Source: Zerene cesonia
Lineage: Eukaryota; Arthropoda; Insecta; Lepidoptera; Pieridae
Reading direction: 5' to 3'
DNA length: 64,000 bases
Assembly (NCBI RefSeq): GCF_012273895.1
Contig: NC_052117.1
Span: forward strand, 1,302,001-1,366,000
Shown here: positions 36,399-48,300 of the stretch, one piece after another
How positions within the stretch are numbered: the stretch's first letter is position 1
How the letters are laid out: every line of letters starts with the position of its first letter
Program-made: the position numbers and the translations under genes
Notes under the pieces: generated by a model
The model's input: the letters and a program-made list of their open reading frames with translations, nothing else
Told to the model about the DNA's origin: nothing
Database searches by the model: none

Positions 36399-38249
36399 TT
36401 CGATGTATTCCTTTGTCAATATTTCTGTTAAACGTAATTTTAGTTAGAACATAACTATATAGAATACTTCTGCACCCCGCGGTTTCACCCGCCAAAGTCC
36501 GTATCCCGTAGGATAAAAAGTTGCCTATATGTTATTCCAGTTGTCCCACTATCTACGTACCAAATTTCAGTGCTACGTGTTCAGTAGTTTTTGCGTGAAA
36601 GAGCAACAAACACACACACATCCTTATAAACTTTCGCATTTATAATATTATTAGGATATATAGTAGGATAGTAGGAAGTAGGATAAGATATTAATAATTA
36701 AATAAAGATGATTTTAATTATTATTATTATATTAAACATCGTTTTGTCGCGATATTCCTACGGGGTACTTACGCGGGTGAAACCGCGCAGCGCAGCTAGT
36801 GTAGAATAAAACACAATAACAAAAAAAAAATACTTACAAAAAATAAAAAAAATAAAAACAGTACAACGCCTTGAAGTCACACACTATAATAACAAATAAC
36901 CATCTCTGCTCCAATAAGAAAATTATTAATTAACTACTCAATTGGCATTAATAAGTAAAACAATCAAAAGACAATTAAATCTTGGTAAATTGTACCACAG
37001 GATAAACCACAGATAGATTCAAAAACGTGTTTTGTACGTGACATTTACCCGGGTATTTGTAATGTAAACATTCGTACAAAGCCCGAATCTGTGCGCATGT
37101 ATGCTTGCGAATGAATTAAAAAACGTTTGTGAATGCTGTCCTACACATCTGGATTTCCATATCATGACCGAAACTAAAAGACATCCGTTAATAATAGAAG
37201 CAACTAAATTGTTATTCAATTCTCTATAAAGTTTCGTCCAAGTCCGTTTAGGGGACTGCGTGAAAGAGTAACAGACATACATGAACCTTCTCAACTCGCA
37301 TTTATAACATTCGTCTACACTAATATTAAAAAGAAAAGAATTTGTATTTTTGTTCGTTTGTTTGTAATGGATAAACTCAAAAACTGCTGAACCAATTTTT
37401 TTTTAAATTCTTTCACCATTAGAAAGCGGTAACTTCACTATATACCACGGGCGAAGAGTTAGTATAATAATATTCCACAATGTGTATGTAAATTATCATA
37501 AAATACAATAAACGTATTTGTTCCTAGACGTAACATATTAGCATAATAGAAAATGAAATCTATGGTTTATGGAATATGTATTTTATTAGACCTCCTTATA
37601 TTTATATATTCATGTATATAGGTTTGTTATATTGTGATCCGTGTTACCATGATATGCATTTACGTCAGAACTCGTTTTCCTAGTTAAAACTAGTCGTAAC
37701 TAAATGCGTTATTACAACTTTTTCAGCAAGGGATAACGTCTTAAAAATAATCTATGACCTTTCTCGGGTATTAAACATACAAATAAACTCAGTGGTTTAG
37801 CCGTGAAGAACGGACAGACGGACTTTCGCCTATATAGTATTAGTAGGGATGGTTGTTATTAAGTAATGTGTTATATGTTATTATTTTTATCCTTATTCAA
37901 ATTATTTTATCACCATTTATGAATGTTATTATGAAAAGTTTTTAATTATAATAATGAGTTTCATAGTTTTAGAAGTATTTCAAATCTAACTTTCAAATTT
38001 CAAATAACTAACATATGTACTATATAAAGTATTAATTATCTTAGGATGTTAGGTTAATTATTTATCTATTTAATTTTATTATATCATTATAATACATCTT
38101 CGAGCTATATGGAGCAAGAGAGTGAATCAAATAATGCAAAAAATCTTTCTAACACTAGATGGCGCCACTTACGGTAACGCCGCAAGGAGAACACGCTTTT
38201 GAAGTTTTTTTCTACTATATTGATATATCTCCTAAAACGAAATTCAGGT
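36399..38249. other. Intergenic region upstream of the split U2 locus
   Basis: No gene is seen. Subfamily A Helitron pieces lie at 36470-36658 (minus) and 36741-36799 (plus, 3' end only). Two further Helitron-like relics lie near 37325-37465 and 37780-37850. The last 250 bases must contain the U2 promoter, but I could not identify a proximal sequence element. Confidence 0.5.
36470..36658 (-). mobile_element. Non-autonomous Helitron, subfamily A (Lep1-like)
   Basis: CACCCCGCGGTTTCACCCGC, then GTCCGTATCCCGTAGGATAA, then TTATAATATTATTAGGATA. The CTAG end has decayed. Confidence 0.6.
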
Positions 38250-38317
38250 ATCGCTTCTCGGCCTTTTGGCTAAGATCAAAGTGTAGTATCTGTTCTTTTC
38301 AGCTTAATATCTGAAAG
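38250..38317 (+). pseudogene. U2 snRNA gene, 5' part, interrupted
   Basis: ATCGCTTCTCGGCCTTTTGG starts a perfect U2 5' end. It includes the branch-point recognition segment GTGTAGTATCTG and continues to CTGAAAG in stem-loop IIa. U2 then breaks off and GC-rich retrotransposon sequence begins. The missing 3' part is found at 40918-41043. All 68 bases agree with the uninterrupted copy at 62483-62672. Confidence 0.92.
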
Positions 38318-38432
38318 TTGGCCCCGCGCTGGGCCTCACAGCGTAGGGGGGCGTCCCCCGGGTGGCGGATGGGGGAGCGGTCAGTAGTACAGCCTAGCTA
38401 GCTACTGGCCAAGTCCGATGGACTCGCCGACC
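38318..38432 (+). ncRNA. Candidate HDV-like self-cleaving ribozyme at the element 5' end
   Basis: A hand-drawn double pseudoknot follows the HDV order. P1 is TTGGCC (38318-38323) with GGCCAA (38407-38412). P2 is GGTC (38379-38382) with GACC (38429-38432). P3 is AGTAG (38383-38387) with CTACT (38402-38406). P4 is GTCC (38413-38416) with GGAC (38420-38423). J4/2 is TCGCC, offering a catalytic C. The long J1/2 segment folds into CGCTG/CAGCG and GGGGG/CCCCC hairpins. P1 begins at the exact element boundary, as in R2 elements. P2 is short, P1.1 was not verified, and no covariation is available. Confidence 0.3.
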
Positions 38433-38502
38433 AAAGTAGGATGTGGTCCTCCAGCATGTCGGAGGTTGTGCGGAGGGCTAACACCCCTCTCACGTAAAAT
38501 AA

Positions 38503-39917
38503 ACACATGTTACGAAACCGACAAGAAGAGAAAAACGATCTGATCCCTACATCGACGACGCACGGCTACGGATAAAGGAAATACGATTTGCCTCATGGAA
38601 TGTTAAGAGTCTATACAGACCGGGATCTATATACCAGGTCACCAGAGAACTGCATCAATATGGAATCGGTATAGCCGCACTGCAAGAAGTAAGGTGGCCG
38701 GGAAATGGAGAATGCCAACTGGAAAGCGGTCACACACTATTCTATAGTGGCTCTAACGTTGGTAAGCACATTAATGGAACAGGTTTCATGGTCGACAAAA
38801 AAATACTGCCCAGCGTAATACAGTTTAAACCAATCTCAGATAGAATATCTGTATTGCGACTTAAAAGTAAATTCGTCAATATCACCCTCCTGAATACGTA
38901 TGCCCCAACAGAACTAGCAGACGATGCCACCAAAGACGATTTCTACGAAGAGCTAGATCAAGTATATGATGATATCCCCGAATATGACGCTAAGATCTTG
39001 CTAGGGGACCTAAACGCAAAGATAGGACGAGAAGAGGCATTTATGCCCACCATAGGAAAACACAGCAAACATGAGAAGTCCAACGATAACGGCATTAGGA
39101 TAATCAGTTTCGCATCATCAAAGTCCATGGTAGTCCAAAGTACCAAGTTCCCCCACAAGAGCATATACAAAGGGACCTGGAAGTCTCCGGATGGTAAAAC
39201 AGTCAACCAAATAGATCACGTCTTAATTGACAATAGGCACAAGAATATTATAGAAGATATAAGAACATTCAGAGGTGCAGACTGTGACAGTGATCATTAT
39301 TTATTGGGTATCAAAGTCAGGGCTAGGATAAATGTCAGTAAAGAAAAAACTGTAACATGCGAAGACAAGATCAATGTAGAAAACATAAGACATGATAAAG
39401 TAAATAAAAACTTACAAATAGAGTTGAATAACAGGTTTGATGGTTTACCATTGTCTGACAATATCGAAGAGGCATGGAACACATTAAAAGAGACAGTGAA
39501 GAAAGCAAGCCTACAGATACTTGGCAAAAAGAAACGTAAAAACAGAAGGAAATGGTTAACACCAAAATGTGAGGAATTGTTAAACGAGAGAAGGAAGTTA
39601 AAAATGCAAGCGGAGCAGGATAAGAAATGGAAAGATAAATACAATAATATACGCACAAAAACCAAAAGGACGATAAGAAACGCGAAGAGAAAACATTTGG
39701 AGGATATAATACGGGGTATGGAAGACTTAATTAGAGCAAATGAAAGTAGGAATTTTTATCAAAAAATTAGAAACCTAAAAAAAGGCTACCAACCTACCTC
39801 GCAACTTTTGGAAGACGATGTCGGTAATCTTGTAACAGAGCAAGCAAGAATTAAGGACATGTGGCGAGACTATTTCCGAAACCTCCTGAACTGCCCATCC
39901 ACGCAACACGACATAGA
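38503..39917 (+). CDS. Retrotransposon APE endonuclease-reverse transcriptase ORF, 5' portion
   Basis: An in-frame stop at 38500 is followed by 471 open codons up to the gap. The first in-frame ATG is only at 38788, yet clear domain sequence starts well before it (ASWNVKSLY near 38590), so translation must begin upstream at a non-ATG codon or by frameshift. Endonuclease motifs are in order: WN, LQEVRW, NTYAPT, LGDLNAKIG, NQIDHVLID and CDSDHYLLG. All catalytic positions of the exonuclease III/APE fold are present. A Lys/Arg-rich linker follows, then the approach to the reverse transcriptase, which is lost in the gap. The absence of stops over 1.4 kb points to a young, possibly active copy. It is not a host gene. 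Confidence 0.88.
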
Positions 39918-40917
39918 NNNNNNNNNNNNNNNNNNNNNNNNNNNNNNNNNNNNNNNNNNNNNNNNNNNNNNNNNNNNNNNNNNNNNNNNNNNNNNNNNNN
40001 NNNNNNNNNNNNNNNNNNNNNNNNNNNNNNNNNNNNNNNNNNNNNNNNNNNNNNNNNNNNNNNNNNNNNNNNNNNNNNNNNNNNNNNNNNNNNNNNNNNN
40101 NNNNNNNNNNNNNNNNNNNNNNNNNNNNNNNNNNNNNNNNNNNNNNNNNNNNNNNNNNNNNNNNNNNNNNNNNNNNNNNNNNNNNNNNNNNNNNNNNNNN
40201 NNNNNNNNNNNNNNNNNNNNNNNNNNNNNNNNNNNNNNNNNNNNNNNNNNNNNNNNNNNNNNNNNNNNNNNNNNNNNNNNNNNNNNNNNNNNNNNNNNNN
40301 NNNNNNNNNNNNNNNNNNNNNNNNNNNNNNNNNNNNNNNNNNNNNNNNNNNNNNNNNNNNNNNNNNNNNNNNNNNNNNNNNNNNNNNNNNNNNNNNNNNN
40401 NNNNNNNNNNNNNNNNNNNNNNNNNNNNNNNNNNNNNNNNNNNNNNNNNNNNNNNNNNNNNNNNNNNNNNNNNNNNNNNNNNNNNNNNNNNNNNNNNNNN
40501 NNNNNNNNNNNNNNNNNNNNNNNNNNNNNNNNNNNNNNNNNNNNNNNNNNNNNNNNNNNNNNNNNNNNNNNNNNNNNNNNNNNNNNNNNNNNNNNNNNNN
40601 NNNNNNNNNNNNNNNNNNNNNNNNNNNNNNNNNNNNNNNNNNNNNNNNNNNNNNNNNNNNNNNNNNNNNNNNNNNNNNNNNNNNNNNNNNNNNNNNNNNN
40701 NNNNNNNNNNNNNNNNNNNNNNNNNNNNNNNNNNNNNNNNNNNNNNNNNNNNNNNNNNNNNNNNNNNNNNNNNNNNNNNNNNNNNNNNNNNNNNNNNNNN
40801 NNNNNNNNNNNNNNNNNNNNNNNNNNNNNNNNNNNNNNNNNNNNNNNNNNNNNNNNNNNNNNNNNNNNNNNNNNNNNNNNNNNNNNNNNNNNNNNNNNNN
40901 NNNNNNNNNNNNNNNNN
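39918..40917. other. Assembly gap, exactly 1,000 N
   Basis: Placeholder gap that hides the retrotransposon reverse transcriptase and 3' end. Its right edge coincides with the U2 insertion junction, which is where a repeat boundary would break a contig. Confidence 0.99.
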
Positions 40918-41043
40918 AAAGTTCCCGCACAGCGGGACCAGTATATTAAACTGATTTTTGTAAACCGACGGGATGTTCGGGGCTCGCTCCACTCCTGTCA
41001 CGGGTCGGCCCGGCATTGCAGTGCCGCCGGGATCGGCCCACAT
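40918..41043 (+). pseudogene. U2 snRNA gene, 3' part, interrupted
   Basis: It resumes at AAAGTTCCCGCACAGCGGGA and runs through the Sm-like GATTTTTG and the 3' stem-loops to GGGATCGGCCCAC. It matches the intact antisense copy at 62483-62672 except for one C-to-T change (CTCCTGTC for CTCCCGTC). Together with 38250-38317 it makes a full U2, so the original gene was complete before insertion. Confidence 0.9.
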
Positions 41044-41126
41044 AATAAATAAATAATAAAAAATAATTCACATACTCTCATCCTGAAGGTATTTTTCGTC
41101 ACACTATAATGCGAATTTATCTTAGA

Positions 41127-41333
41127 CCAGCTGCGCCCCGCGGTTTCACCCGCGTAAGACTGTATCCCGAAGGAAAATCGGGATAAAAAGTTGCCCATAT
41201 GTTATTCCAGTTGTCCAGCTGTCTACGTACCAAATTTCATTTCAATCGGTTCAGAAGTTTTTGCGTGAAAGAGCAACAAACGTCAAACACACACACATCC
41301 TTACAAACTTTCGCATTTATAATATTAGTATAA
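41127..41333 (-). mobile_element. Non-autonomous Helitron, subfamily A (Lep1-like)
   Basis: CTGCGCCCCGCGGTTTCACC to TTATAATATTAGTATAA. It lies 80 bases downstream of the U2 remnant. Confidence 0.65.
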
Positions 41334-42341
41334 ATTATTTATCAAAACATAATGGCTTTAATCGTAAGCCCTATGCTGCGGATTACAATTTAGCTCGTAA
41401 TATTGTAATCTAACGGTATTTACAATTTAACCACAACATATACATACAAAACAAAATAAACTATTGTTGAATTAAATTACTGTTGATAATGTCCCATAAT
41501 CTTGTCTTATCATGTAATCATTTGTTATTATCAAAAGTTTTATGCGACGGCGAATATCTTACATTGCACTAATCTTATGTAATTTATATACAGTAATTAG
41601 GTTTTAAACCTGTCTTGGAATGCCATTAACTACGGATACTGGCCATGGTCAATGAATAGTTTGTTGATCACAAAAAGGTCTAGTAAACCTTTAGCCCCAT
41701 TTAGAAGTGTTTTTCTTTGTCTGTCATAGATATAAAAATATGGTTAAAAAAAAAATATAAAGACACACAATTATAACTATACTAATGTGTGCTTATATAA
41801 AAGAAATAAAAATGGTTTTATATTTCTTTTATTTCCTTATTAATCTCTATTCATAAACTAAACCAGTATCTTTCGATAATCAAACTAACATACACATTTG
41901 TTTTGCTTATTATTTGCATCTGTAATAGCTTACAAATTAGGACAGCCCATACAATCTATCCCACACTCAAAGGTTGCGTTTATTGACCTCGAAGTGTGTC
42001 TAAGTGAAACCGGTATCTCAGCTGTTTTTAGTTACAAGTTTTTATTTCGAGAAATTTATTATCGTTTTTCTTAATTTTTGTTTTTTGTGACATTGCTGTG
42101 GTGTTACATAGACTTTATTTCTTTAAATTGGCTTAGCATTTCATTCTCCGTACGAATACTATTGCATTAGGACACATCTTATCTGCTTCAAACACTTCGA
42201 GCTTGAGCAAATATACTTATTCACAGCCAAATGCCAAATCTGTACTCTTAGTGCTGTTCGATTGTTGATAAGCAACCGACGTGGTTACCCAGTGTTGTGC
42301 TAATTTATCGGATTTGTGCTAGTGATGTTAACATCGCCGTG
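41334..42341. other. Intergenic region and 5' flank of AOX-B
   Basis: No gene. A hairpin with 12-bp arms (ATAAAAGAAATA at 41797-41808 and its complement at 41821-41832) is the only structure noted. The AOX-B promoter must lie in the last few hundred bases, but no clear TATA box was found. Confidence 0.5.
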
Positions 42342-45300
42342 ATGGATAAAATATATTTTACGATAAACGGAGACCGATTTTCGTTAAGTATGGGAATTGA
42401 TTTTTATACAAGTTTCTATGTTTTTTGGTAGCTTTTAATGTAAGAATATGAGAATGAAATAGTTTGGATTTTACCTTGAGATATCAAAATTAAATTCATA
42501 AGAATGCGACTTAAAATTTGTTCATTTTGACCACAGTCGCTGTTACTTCTCGAAGTTCAGTAAATAGGAATTTACTTAATTCGGCTTTAATTTGAATTTA
42601 ATTACACGGCTTCGCCTGTGGTACATATGTAGCTATAGCCTTCCTGATTAAATGGGCTATATAACACTGAAATAATTTTTCAAATCGGGCCAGAAGTTCT
42701 ATATTCAAATCTATTCATTTAAATTTGGCGGGAAAGATTATTTTTTTTTTATTTCATCAGAATCAGAAAAAATCGTTCTATTTTTTGCTTGGAGACACTA
42801 TTTAACAAAAAGAAAGAAAATGTAAGCAATATTATATTCAAGAAACTATACATACTAGCTGCGCCCGGTTTTACCCGCATAAGTCCTTATCCCGTAGGAA
42901 TATCGGGATAAAAAGTTGCCTGTATGTTATTTCAATTGTCCAGCTGTCTACGTACCAAATTTCATTGCAATCGGTTCAGTAGATTTTGCGTGAAAGAGCA
43001 ACAAACACACACACATAAGGATGTGTGTGTGTTTGTAAGGACAAACTTCCGCATTTATAATATTAGTAGGATAATAGGATGAAGTCATTTAGTTGTGTTA
43101 GTTTAAATTTAGCATGCATATGAATTCGAGCCGCCGCGACGAGGCTCTTTTCAAAACAAATACAGATAATAAAAATAATATTTACATAACATACGTAAAT
43201 ATTGTTAAAATGGTTGCGCGTAAGCGTTGATTTTTTGTAGAAGAGGCTTTTGACTGAAGCATCTTTTTAGTTGGTGTAATTTCGGATTTTCCTTATTATA
43301 ATTTTTGTTTGAATATTCGAGAAAAAACTTTTAATTTTAATATAATCCTATACATTAATTATTTCTGCTACAGCTTAATTCATTTGAATAAAATGGGTAC
43401 GATGTATGTATGTTTTTTGTTACATTCGTATTTGTAAATTTTTATAGAAATCGGCCTCGGTATTTTACATAACTCTGTAGACCATGACCTCTTTACCTTA
43501 CAAATTAATAGTACAAATAATTATTCTCTTAAACATTTAAAATTACTGGATGATTCTATCCTACTAATATTATAAATGCGAAAGTTTGTAGAGTAAGATG
43601 TGTGTGTGTGTTTGTTACTTTTTTTCGCAAAAACTACTGAACCTATTACAATGAAACTTGGTACGTTGAAAGCTTGACAACTGGAATAACATATAGGCAA
43701 ATTTTTATCCCGATATTCCTACGGGATACGGACTTACGCGGGTGAAACCGCGAGGCGCAGCTAGTACTTTTATAAAGTGAAGTTCCGTGCCCCCTTGTAG
43801 GGTACGTGCATTAACACAAAACATACCTACATAGATATTAAATTTGAGTTTGAAAAGTTGAAAAATTTAAGAAATCGCTTTCCTGAATAAAAGTATGATC
43901 AAATTAAAATCATGACAATAACTAAAAAGTATAAACCAAAAGTAACAGACGCATACACAAAAAAGAGTTTATTACATATACAAAAGATTACAAATAGATA
44001 TAATAAATAAGATACAAAAGATTATCGGCATAAAAATGGTACAGTAAATGATGATTCATTTATCTCTTTTTCATCTAAATTATTATGTGCATACAGATCT
44101 TTACATTTTGAAACAAAGATTTACGTAAAATATTATGTACGTTTTTAAAAAGCATGGCAGTTGTGGCTCAGTGGATAGGACGTCGGACTTAAAAGCAAAA
44201 AGTCACGGGTTTGAGACCGGACGAGCGGGGAAAAATAAATTTCAAATTAATTTCGGAAAGCTGTAGGAAAAACATCTTGAGGAATTCTGCATGTCGAAGG
44301 AGTATGATGATATGGGACATCTACCAACCACGACCAGCGTGGTGGATCATGGGCTCAACCCTCATAGGAGACGTTTACTCCAATAGTGGGAACATAGTAT
44401 CATATATAATATAAAATGCAATTCATAAAATGAATCAGCTAATCACGTAATAAATAATAATGTAATCCAGCTGCAATACGTAGAAACAGATATTGCATAA
44501 TAAATAATAATTATAAATAATCTATCTATATATATAAAATTCTCGTGTCACAGTTTTCGTTGCCATACTCCTCCGAAACGGCTTGACCGATTCCTCTGAA
44601 ATTTGGTAAATATATTGGGTAGGTCTGAGAATCGGCCAACATCTATTTTTTATCCCGATATTCCTACGGGATACGGACTTACGCGGGTGAAACCGCGGGG
44701 CGCAGCTAGTTATAAATAAATACGTAACAAATATGATAATACAAGTACTAAGTATACTATTGGAATCTTGACAAGCGCTGAATGGTTGAGCCTTGAAAAT
44801 ATTCATTCGTTGTAATGTGAACATCAATCAATGTTTAAGCAGTAATTTTAACCGTTTGCACAACCTTTGCCATTCATTTTTCATTTCTGTACAAAAATCA
44901 TTATTTTTTAGAAAAAACTAAACCCGCAAATTGTCAGAACTCGAGCACACGGTAGACACCATCTATAAAAAAATCAAAATTAGTTTATCCAGTAGCCTAT
45001 GTGCTAATCAAAACTAAAATCTATCTCTGCTCCAAATTTCATTCAGATGCGATAAGCAGCCTGTTTTCGTGAATAAGTAACAAACATCCATACATCCAAA
45101 CATCCAACCATACTTACAAGGTTTCGCGTTTATAATATTAGAAGGATTCACTGTATTTTATTTTGTCAAGTAAACCGAAGACATCTGTACCACGCGGATA
45201 AATAGCCTAAATTTTCCTATTGACCATTTATTTCATTACCACGTATATAATTATATAAAATAATGTTTCAGCCGGTTCCGAAGTGTCTCCAACAACCAGT

Positions 45301-48300
45301 CTGAATGATTACTTGCGATACCACCTGGGTCTTCATGGCACCAAGGCCATGTGCCACGAGGGGGGGTGCGGGGCCTGCGTCGTGTCTGTATCCTTGACAC
45401 ATCCCGGGACCAAGGAGAGACGCGTGTTTGCTGTTAATTCTGTAAGTTATCATCACTATATAGTATAAATATATAAAGCAAATTCGCGTCTGTATGTGTG
45501 TATCTTTCTTTAGCGATTTTTTTATCTCCGAGATCAAAGGCGTTGTACAACTGTATTCTGTTTCCATTTTTGTGGTATTGGGTACTTACGTATATGTAGT
45601 CATCTGTGATAATACATCTATATTTAACATTAACATAACAATAAAATTAACAAGTCTTGACTGCCTCCTTGGTACAGTGGTTAACGCGTGAGCGTAGAAC
45701 CGAGGGGTCCTGGGTTCATTTACCGAACCGAGATGTTTTTTTTATGCGTTGGGGACGCTGCAGAACACATACACATAAAGCGGATCACCTACTTGTCCGT
45801 AAAGAAAATCGATCAGTGAAACAGATGTACATCATTTGCCCCATACCCCACTAGAGGACATAGGACTTTTATTATTTACAAGAATTGAGTTTTATTTACA
45901 TACTAAAACTACAATAAAAACAAAACAAACATAAGGCAGTGCTTTCAATCTTAAAAATGATGTTAATTGTATCGTAAATATTTAGTTTACATGAATTAAG
46001 ACCGTTATCTTCTCGTAAAAGTTGAATGACATTGTGACACAATTCAGTTTAATCGAATAGCAGAAGTAGCAAATAAAAGCTATAAAAATTTTATTACTAG
46101 AAGAGAAGAAGTTGTTTTATTTAAATACTCTTATAATAAAGCGGTTGCCATGACATCTCCCGTGATACATAATATAATACCCACTATCCGGGTAACTGGG
46201 TAAAAAGATTATGTGCTAATTCTGACTATAATCTATCCCTGTTAATTTCATTATTATTTATCTATATTATAAACATAGATTATATCAAAATATATGTATA
46301 CTTTGCTTTCAGATATAAAATATGAATGATAAGTTAAAATGATTACTTATCCATTGATAGACTTAAGCCAAAATATAAACAATCTCCTCGTAATCATTTG
46401 CAATTCAATTATCTGATTTATAGGTATCATAATATGAGTCGATTAATAGGTGTTATATAAAGTACATAAAATGCAAACAATTTCACTTTCATAATTGTGA
46501 AATAATAAAATTTAAGTATATAGTCTTAATAATAGAATACATAACATAATACTATACTACAAATAGTAGAAACATGTCCGACATTTTGCTTTATTTGTTA
46601 CTAGCTGCGCCCTGCGGTTTCAACCGCGTCAGTCCGTATCCCGTAGAAATATCGGGATAAAAAGTTGCCTATATGTTATTCCAGTTGTCCAGCTGTCTAC
46701 GTACCAAATTTCAGTGCAATCGGTTCAGTAGTTTTTGCGTGAAAGAGCAACAAACACACACATCCCTACAAACTTTCGTATTTATAATATTAGTAGGAAG
46801 GATTATGGTTTTGAAAAGTTTTTCAACTTTTTTAACCAAAAAAGAAGGAGATCAATTCGACTGTATTTTTTGTGTTTGTTTCTTCATAACTTTTTACTCG
46901 ATGAACCGATTTTTCCGATTATTTCCAACCTCCGCCCTGAGATCTTCAAGGAAGAGAAAGTACGGGTTCCTGGAACTTTTGTACTATAATATATAATATT
47001 TTTGTTGAATTTAATTCAAGTCCTTTAATTTCAAGCGAATCTTATAATAATATCACCAATGTCACCTTGTGATAATTATGCTGCATTACTTATCATATCT
47101 TCAAATGCCATTTAATCTGGCGCATTGTAAAAACGCAAAAACATTGGTCAGGCGCGAGTCGGGCTCATAGCACTAAGAGTTACCTACAAATAAGTTAAAG
47201 AGCAGCTGCATAAAGTTAGTCACTCATCCAATTTATGGCCGCGCCAACGGTTGCTTAACTTCGATTTTTTATTCGTTGTTACAGCGGCAACAAAACACCT
47301 CGTCTGTATAACTATCACAGTTCACAATATAGCCTGGTTACAGATGGATGGGCAGAAAGACTGACAGAACTGAACTAAAGTCTTAGTATTAGTAATATTA
47401 GATACTAGTATACTACTATATTATCAGTGGTAACAGGGTTCCGTTTTACGCATTTGGCGCGGAACCCTGAACAGCACGTGATTAACGAAAAATTTAACCT
47501 TGGTTTGAACATTTTTATGTCATGTCCGGTAATTATTCATTATACATACGACGTTGGTTGGTTTCATCTAATCTTCTAGACGTCAATACATACTCGTATA
47601 TTAGCGAGTATATTTACATGTTTATTTATACCTACAAATACGCTATGCTCTTGTTAGACAAAATACCATTTAATATAAGGGCATAGTTACACAATTATCT
47701 TTATCATTGAAATGATTTAATATATAAAAAAATGTGAGCCGTCACGGGACGCCTGGCAGATGTGAAACATCGATATTATTTTATAAAATTAATATGCAAA
47801 GTATAGACTGTGATAGGAACTAAATATGTCATAATGATAAAATAAAATATTACACCGTACACACTACTGCATATAACTGTATATATCATATAGCGTGGCG
47901 ACGCGTCGCCACGGCATGCGTCGCCTCACCAGAAATCTGTTTTACGTGCGGCTATAGATGTTTCACATCAATAAAATATAGTTTAAAAAAACTAAAAAAC
48001 ACGCTTTTCAAGCACATCAAACTAAAAACTATAAAATAATTTTTAANNNNNNNNNNNNNNNNNNNNNNNNNNNNNNNNNNNNNNNNNNNNNNNNNNNNNN
48101 NNNNNNNNNNNNNNNNNNNNNNNNNNNNNNNNNNNNNNNNNNNNNNNNNNNNNNNNNNNNNNNNNNNNNNNNNNNNNNNNNNNNNNNNNNNNNNNNNNNN
48201 NNNNNNNNNNNNNNNNNNNNNNNNNNNNNNNNNNNNNNNNNNNNNNNNNNNNNNNNNNNNNNNNNNNNNNNNNNNNNNNNNNNNNNNNNNNNNNNNNNNN

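Larger units (their letters stand above)
38318..40917 (+). mobile_element. APE-type non-LTR retrotransposon inserted in a U2 snRNA gene
   Basis: The element begins directly after U2 ...CTGAAAG with a GC-rich 5' UTR of about 180 bases and carries an open endonuclease frame (38503-39917). It then runs into a 1,000-N gap, after which U2 resumes at AAAGTTCCC. The shared AAAG (or AAAGTT) at both sides fits a short target-site duplication. The endonuclease is apurinic-type, and the linker (WLTPKCEELL, IKDMWRDYFRNLLN) is what precedes the reverse transcriptase in RTE-like elements often annotated 'craniofacial development protein 2-like'. The reverse transcriptase and 3' UTR are hidden in the gap. 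Known U2-directed elements (Keno of the Tx1 clade, and the restriction-endonuclease element Utopia) are of other types as far as I recall, so this may be a separate lineage. The right contig starts exactly at the U2 junction, so a scaffolding misjoin between U2 copies is possible. Confidence 0.8.

Noticed and set aside
38958..39665. Minus-strand open frames within the retrotransposon endonuclease
   Set aside because: Shadows of the plus-strand APE frame, with no domain of their own.
42342..42383. Alternative exon 1 donor GTTAAG in AOX-B
   Set aside because: It would leave the wrong phase for exon 2. The GTATGG donor at 42388 keeps the frame and matches AOX-A phase.
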